From Bradyrhizobium sp. Ai1a-2 (GTDB lineage: Bacteria > Pseudomonadota > Alphaproteobacteria > Rhizobiales > Xanthobacteraceae), in the NCBI RefSeq assembly GCF_000426245.1, contig NZ_AUEZ01000019.1, forward strand, positions 1 through 64,000: 64,000 bases of DNA. Direction: 5' to 3'. Each line of letters begins with the position of its first letter. Positions within the stretch are counted from its first letter, which is position 1. This document shows positions 62,416 to 64,000 of the stretch, piece by piece. The notes below the pieces were generated by a model that was not told the origin of the DNA, made no database searches, and was given only the letters and a program-made list of their open reading frames with translations. The translations under genes and the position numbers were made by a program.

Positions 62416-63432
62416 TCAGTTCGCGACTTTGTCGAACTGGAGAAGGCTGAACGCGCCGGCGTTGGAGATGCCTGCAAACGTGAAGCCGGCCGACTCGGCA
62501 AGGGCGCGATACTGGGCTTCAGTCCGCTCCAGGCCGCCAGGCTCCCGCAGCATGTTGAGGTCGCTCATGGCGCGCTCGCGGTCTCGAGCGGCCGTCGTCG
62601 GAAGCTCTGGCATGATCCGCTCGATGATGATGAGCTTGCCGCCCACTGGAAGCGCATCCCGGCACTTGCGCAATATGATCTCGCTCCGATCGTCCCTCCA
62701 ATTATGGAGGATGCTTTTCATCAGGATCGTATCGGCGCCGCGCGGAACCGCCTCGAAGAAATCGCCGGCAACGAACCGGCAGCGGTCGGCGATCCCAACC
62801 CGGTTAAAATGCTCTCGCGCCGCGGTCTCGCAGCGTGCAAGATCGAAAGCTATTCCCCTGAGATTCGGATTATGCAGCAGCACGCCGGCGATCAGTTCGC
62901 CTGAGCCGCCGCCGAGATCCATGACGATGTTCGCCTTCGAGAAATCGTATGCCTGAACGATTTTCGGAACGAGGCTCCGCGTCAGACTGACCATCGCGGC
63001 ATTGAACCGGCTCACGACTTCCGGCGAATTGCCCATCACGGCATAGCGGTCATGTCCCTCTCCCCGGATCTCAGTTGCGGTCTTCCCGGAGCGAACGGAA
63101 TCGACAAGGCCGGCCCAGGATCGCACGAGAACCTCGCCTTCGAAGAGGACCCAGTCCTTGAAAGACGGATAGGCATTCCGGTCAAGCTGTCGGCCGAGGT
63201 CGGTCATCCCAAACCTGTCACCGCCGGTTTGGTTGCAGACACCAATCGTTGTCAGGGCAACGAGCAGCCTGCGCAGCGCGCTTTCTTCCGCAGACACCAA
63301 TCGCGCGAGCTCGGCTGCCGATTTTGCATCATCTCCAAGGGTCTCGGCGAGATCGAGCTTGGCGGCGGCATAGATCACCGCCGTGATGCGATGAGACTGC
63401 ACGAGATCGAATATCGATTCTGATCCGCTCAT
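62416..63432 (-). CDS. SAM-dependent O-methyltransferase
   Basis: A 338-residue methyltransferase with an N-terminal dimerisation winged helix (about 5-100) and a Rossmann domain with the SAM loop MDLGGGSGELIA. The likely catalytic His is in KSILHNWRDD. The family includes hydroxyneurosporene and acetylserotonin O-methyltransferases; substrate is unknown. GGAGGAGTAT precedes the ATG. It lies just downstream of the TctC gene on the same strand, so co-transcription is possible. Confidence 0.9.
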   Translation of the reverse strand: MSGSESIFDLVQSHRITAVIYAAAKLDLAETLGDDAKSAAELARLVSAEESALRRLLVALTTIGVCNQTGGDRFGMTDLGRQLDRNAYPSFKDWVLFEGEVLVRSWAGLVDSVRSGKTATEIRGEGHDRYAVMGNSPEVVSRFNAAMVSLTRSLVPKIVQAYDFSKANIVMDLGGGSGELIAGVLLHNPNLRGIAFDLARCETAAREHFNRVGIADRCRFVAGDFFEAVPRGADTILMKSILHNWRDDRSEIILRKCRDALPVGGKLIIIERIMPELPTTAARDRERAMSDLNMLREPGGLERTEAQYRALAESAGFTFAGISNAGAFSLLQFDKVAN

Positions 63433-63484
63433 ATACTCCTCCAGGAGGATGAGAGCCCAGGCCTGCGGCCGCTACCGGCGATAT

Positions 63485-64000
63485 TCAATTGGTCGGAGTG
63501 AATCCCGTTGCCTGCACGATCGCCTTCCAACGCTCGGATTCGGATGCGATCAGCCGGGCGAAGTCGTCCATCGCGATCGCGTCGGGCTCAACTGCCAGCT
63601 TTACCATGCCGGATCTCACCTCGTCGACGCGGAGGGCAGCCTGGATGGAACCATTGAGGCGCTCGACGATGGGAGCCGGCGTCTTCGCGGGAACGAAAAA
63701 CCCGTACCATGTGAGGTCCTCGAGCGACGGATAACCGGCTTCCGCCACGGTCGGCACATCCGGAAGAAACGCACTGCGTCGTGGCCCGGTGGTCACGAGC
63801 GCCCGAAGATCTCCGGATCGGACAAGACCGAGCGAACTGCCGACCGGCATGACGGCTGATGCGATTTCGCCCTTGAGCAGATCCTGAATGGAGCCATTGC
63901 CTTGATAGGGCACGTGAACGAAATCGAAGCCGGCGGTGCGGCCGAGCAGCGCGCCCATGAAATGCAGCGTGGTACCAACACCCGCCGTGCCATAGGTGGC
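63485..64000 (-). CDS. TctC/Bug-type tripartite transporter binding protein, partial
   Basis: The frame is open to the window edge, so only the last 171 residues (C-terminal part) are present. The sequence FDFVHVPYQGNGSIQDLLKGEI and FLPDVPTVAEAGYPSLEDLTWYGFFVPAKTPAP are hallmarks of the TctC/Bug family, which deliver carboxylates to tripartite transporters. The N-terminus and signal peptide lie outside the window. Ligand is unknown. Confidence 0.9.
   Translation of the reverse strand, partial: ATYGTAGVGTTLHFMGALLGRTAGFDFVHVPYQGNGSIQDLLKGEIASAVMPVGSSLGLVRSGDLRALVTTGPRRSAFLPDVPTVAEAGYPSLEDLTWYGFFVPAKTPAPIVERLNGSIQAALRVDEVRSGMVKLAVEPDAIAMDDFARLIASESERWKAIVQATGFTPTN

Overview
The window looks like chromosomal DNA of a Bradyrhizobium-type alphaproteobacterium. 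This rests on the high G+C, the protein families, Irr-type and FixK/FNR-type operator sequences, a complete pqqABCDE operon, a D-tartrate dehydratase, and many copies of short palindromic repeats of the kind found in Bradyrhizobium genomes. From memory (not checked), the order bacterioferritin, then tarD, then pqq resembles the bll6680 to blr6736 stretch of the USDA 110 chromosome. The window opens inside an IS4-family transposase and ends inside a TctC/Bug-type binding-protein gene.

Layout. 1-656: transposase 3' end abutting a truncated copy of a dispersed repeat. 657-5781: SDR, Fis-like HTH protein, a collagen-like Gly-X-Y protein beside a FixK/FNR box, several DUF proteins, a secreted alpha/beta hydrolase and a PPOX flavoprotein. 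5836-7808: iron storage (bfr, bfd) with one perfect and one degenerate Irr (ICE) operator, then two tandem secreted glycine-zipper proteins. 7879-20930: envelope and housekeeping genes (lytic transglycosylase, EttA, L,D-transpeptidase), sulfurtransferases, and a divergent VWA/MoxR pair. 21005-31342: oxidoreductases (Baeyer-Villiger type, GMC), SMP-30, AraC-GyrI regulator, a branched-chain-type binding protein with an enolase-superfamily enzyme, and a cupin gene followed by an unlisted 45-residue small gene. 31669-44925: GST, PHA depolymerase, two more binding proteins, a PP2C-kinase fusion next to a formate/nitrite channel, a cyclase/formylglycine-generating-enzyme fusion, an MFS/AraC divergent pair, and malonyl-CoA decarboxylase. 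44926-45930: a 1 kb gene-free repeat cluster. 45931-51645: tarD, an amidase-GPx-DUF3297 operon, a di-haem cytochrome c and a soluble PQQ sugar dehydrogenase. 52342-56764: the pqqABCDE-pip operon, convergent with a catalytically dead caspase-fold protein. 59326-64000: a FixK-box gene, a methyltransferase remnant, hydrolase, DUF4269, NmrA-like SDR, O-methyltransferase and the partial TctC gene.

Functional links. PQQ is made by pqqABCDE and could be used by the sugar dehydrogenase at 50371-51645, with electrons passed to the cytochrome c encoded just downstream. bfr, bfd and the ICE boxes form an iron-storage/release module. Two FixK/FNR-like boxes suggest low-oxygen control of a small membrane protein and/or the collagen-like gene, and of the secreted protein at 59326.

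No CRISPR array, rRNA, tRNA, prophage or complete insertion sequence was seen. The most notable oddities are the dead caspase-fold protein (His to Tyr, Cys to Ala), the repeat family whose ends supply TAG stop codons to several genes, the 45-residue cupin-linked small ORF, a peptidase coupled to pqqE, and the cyclase-FGE fusion.
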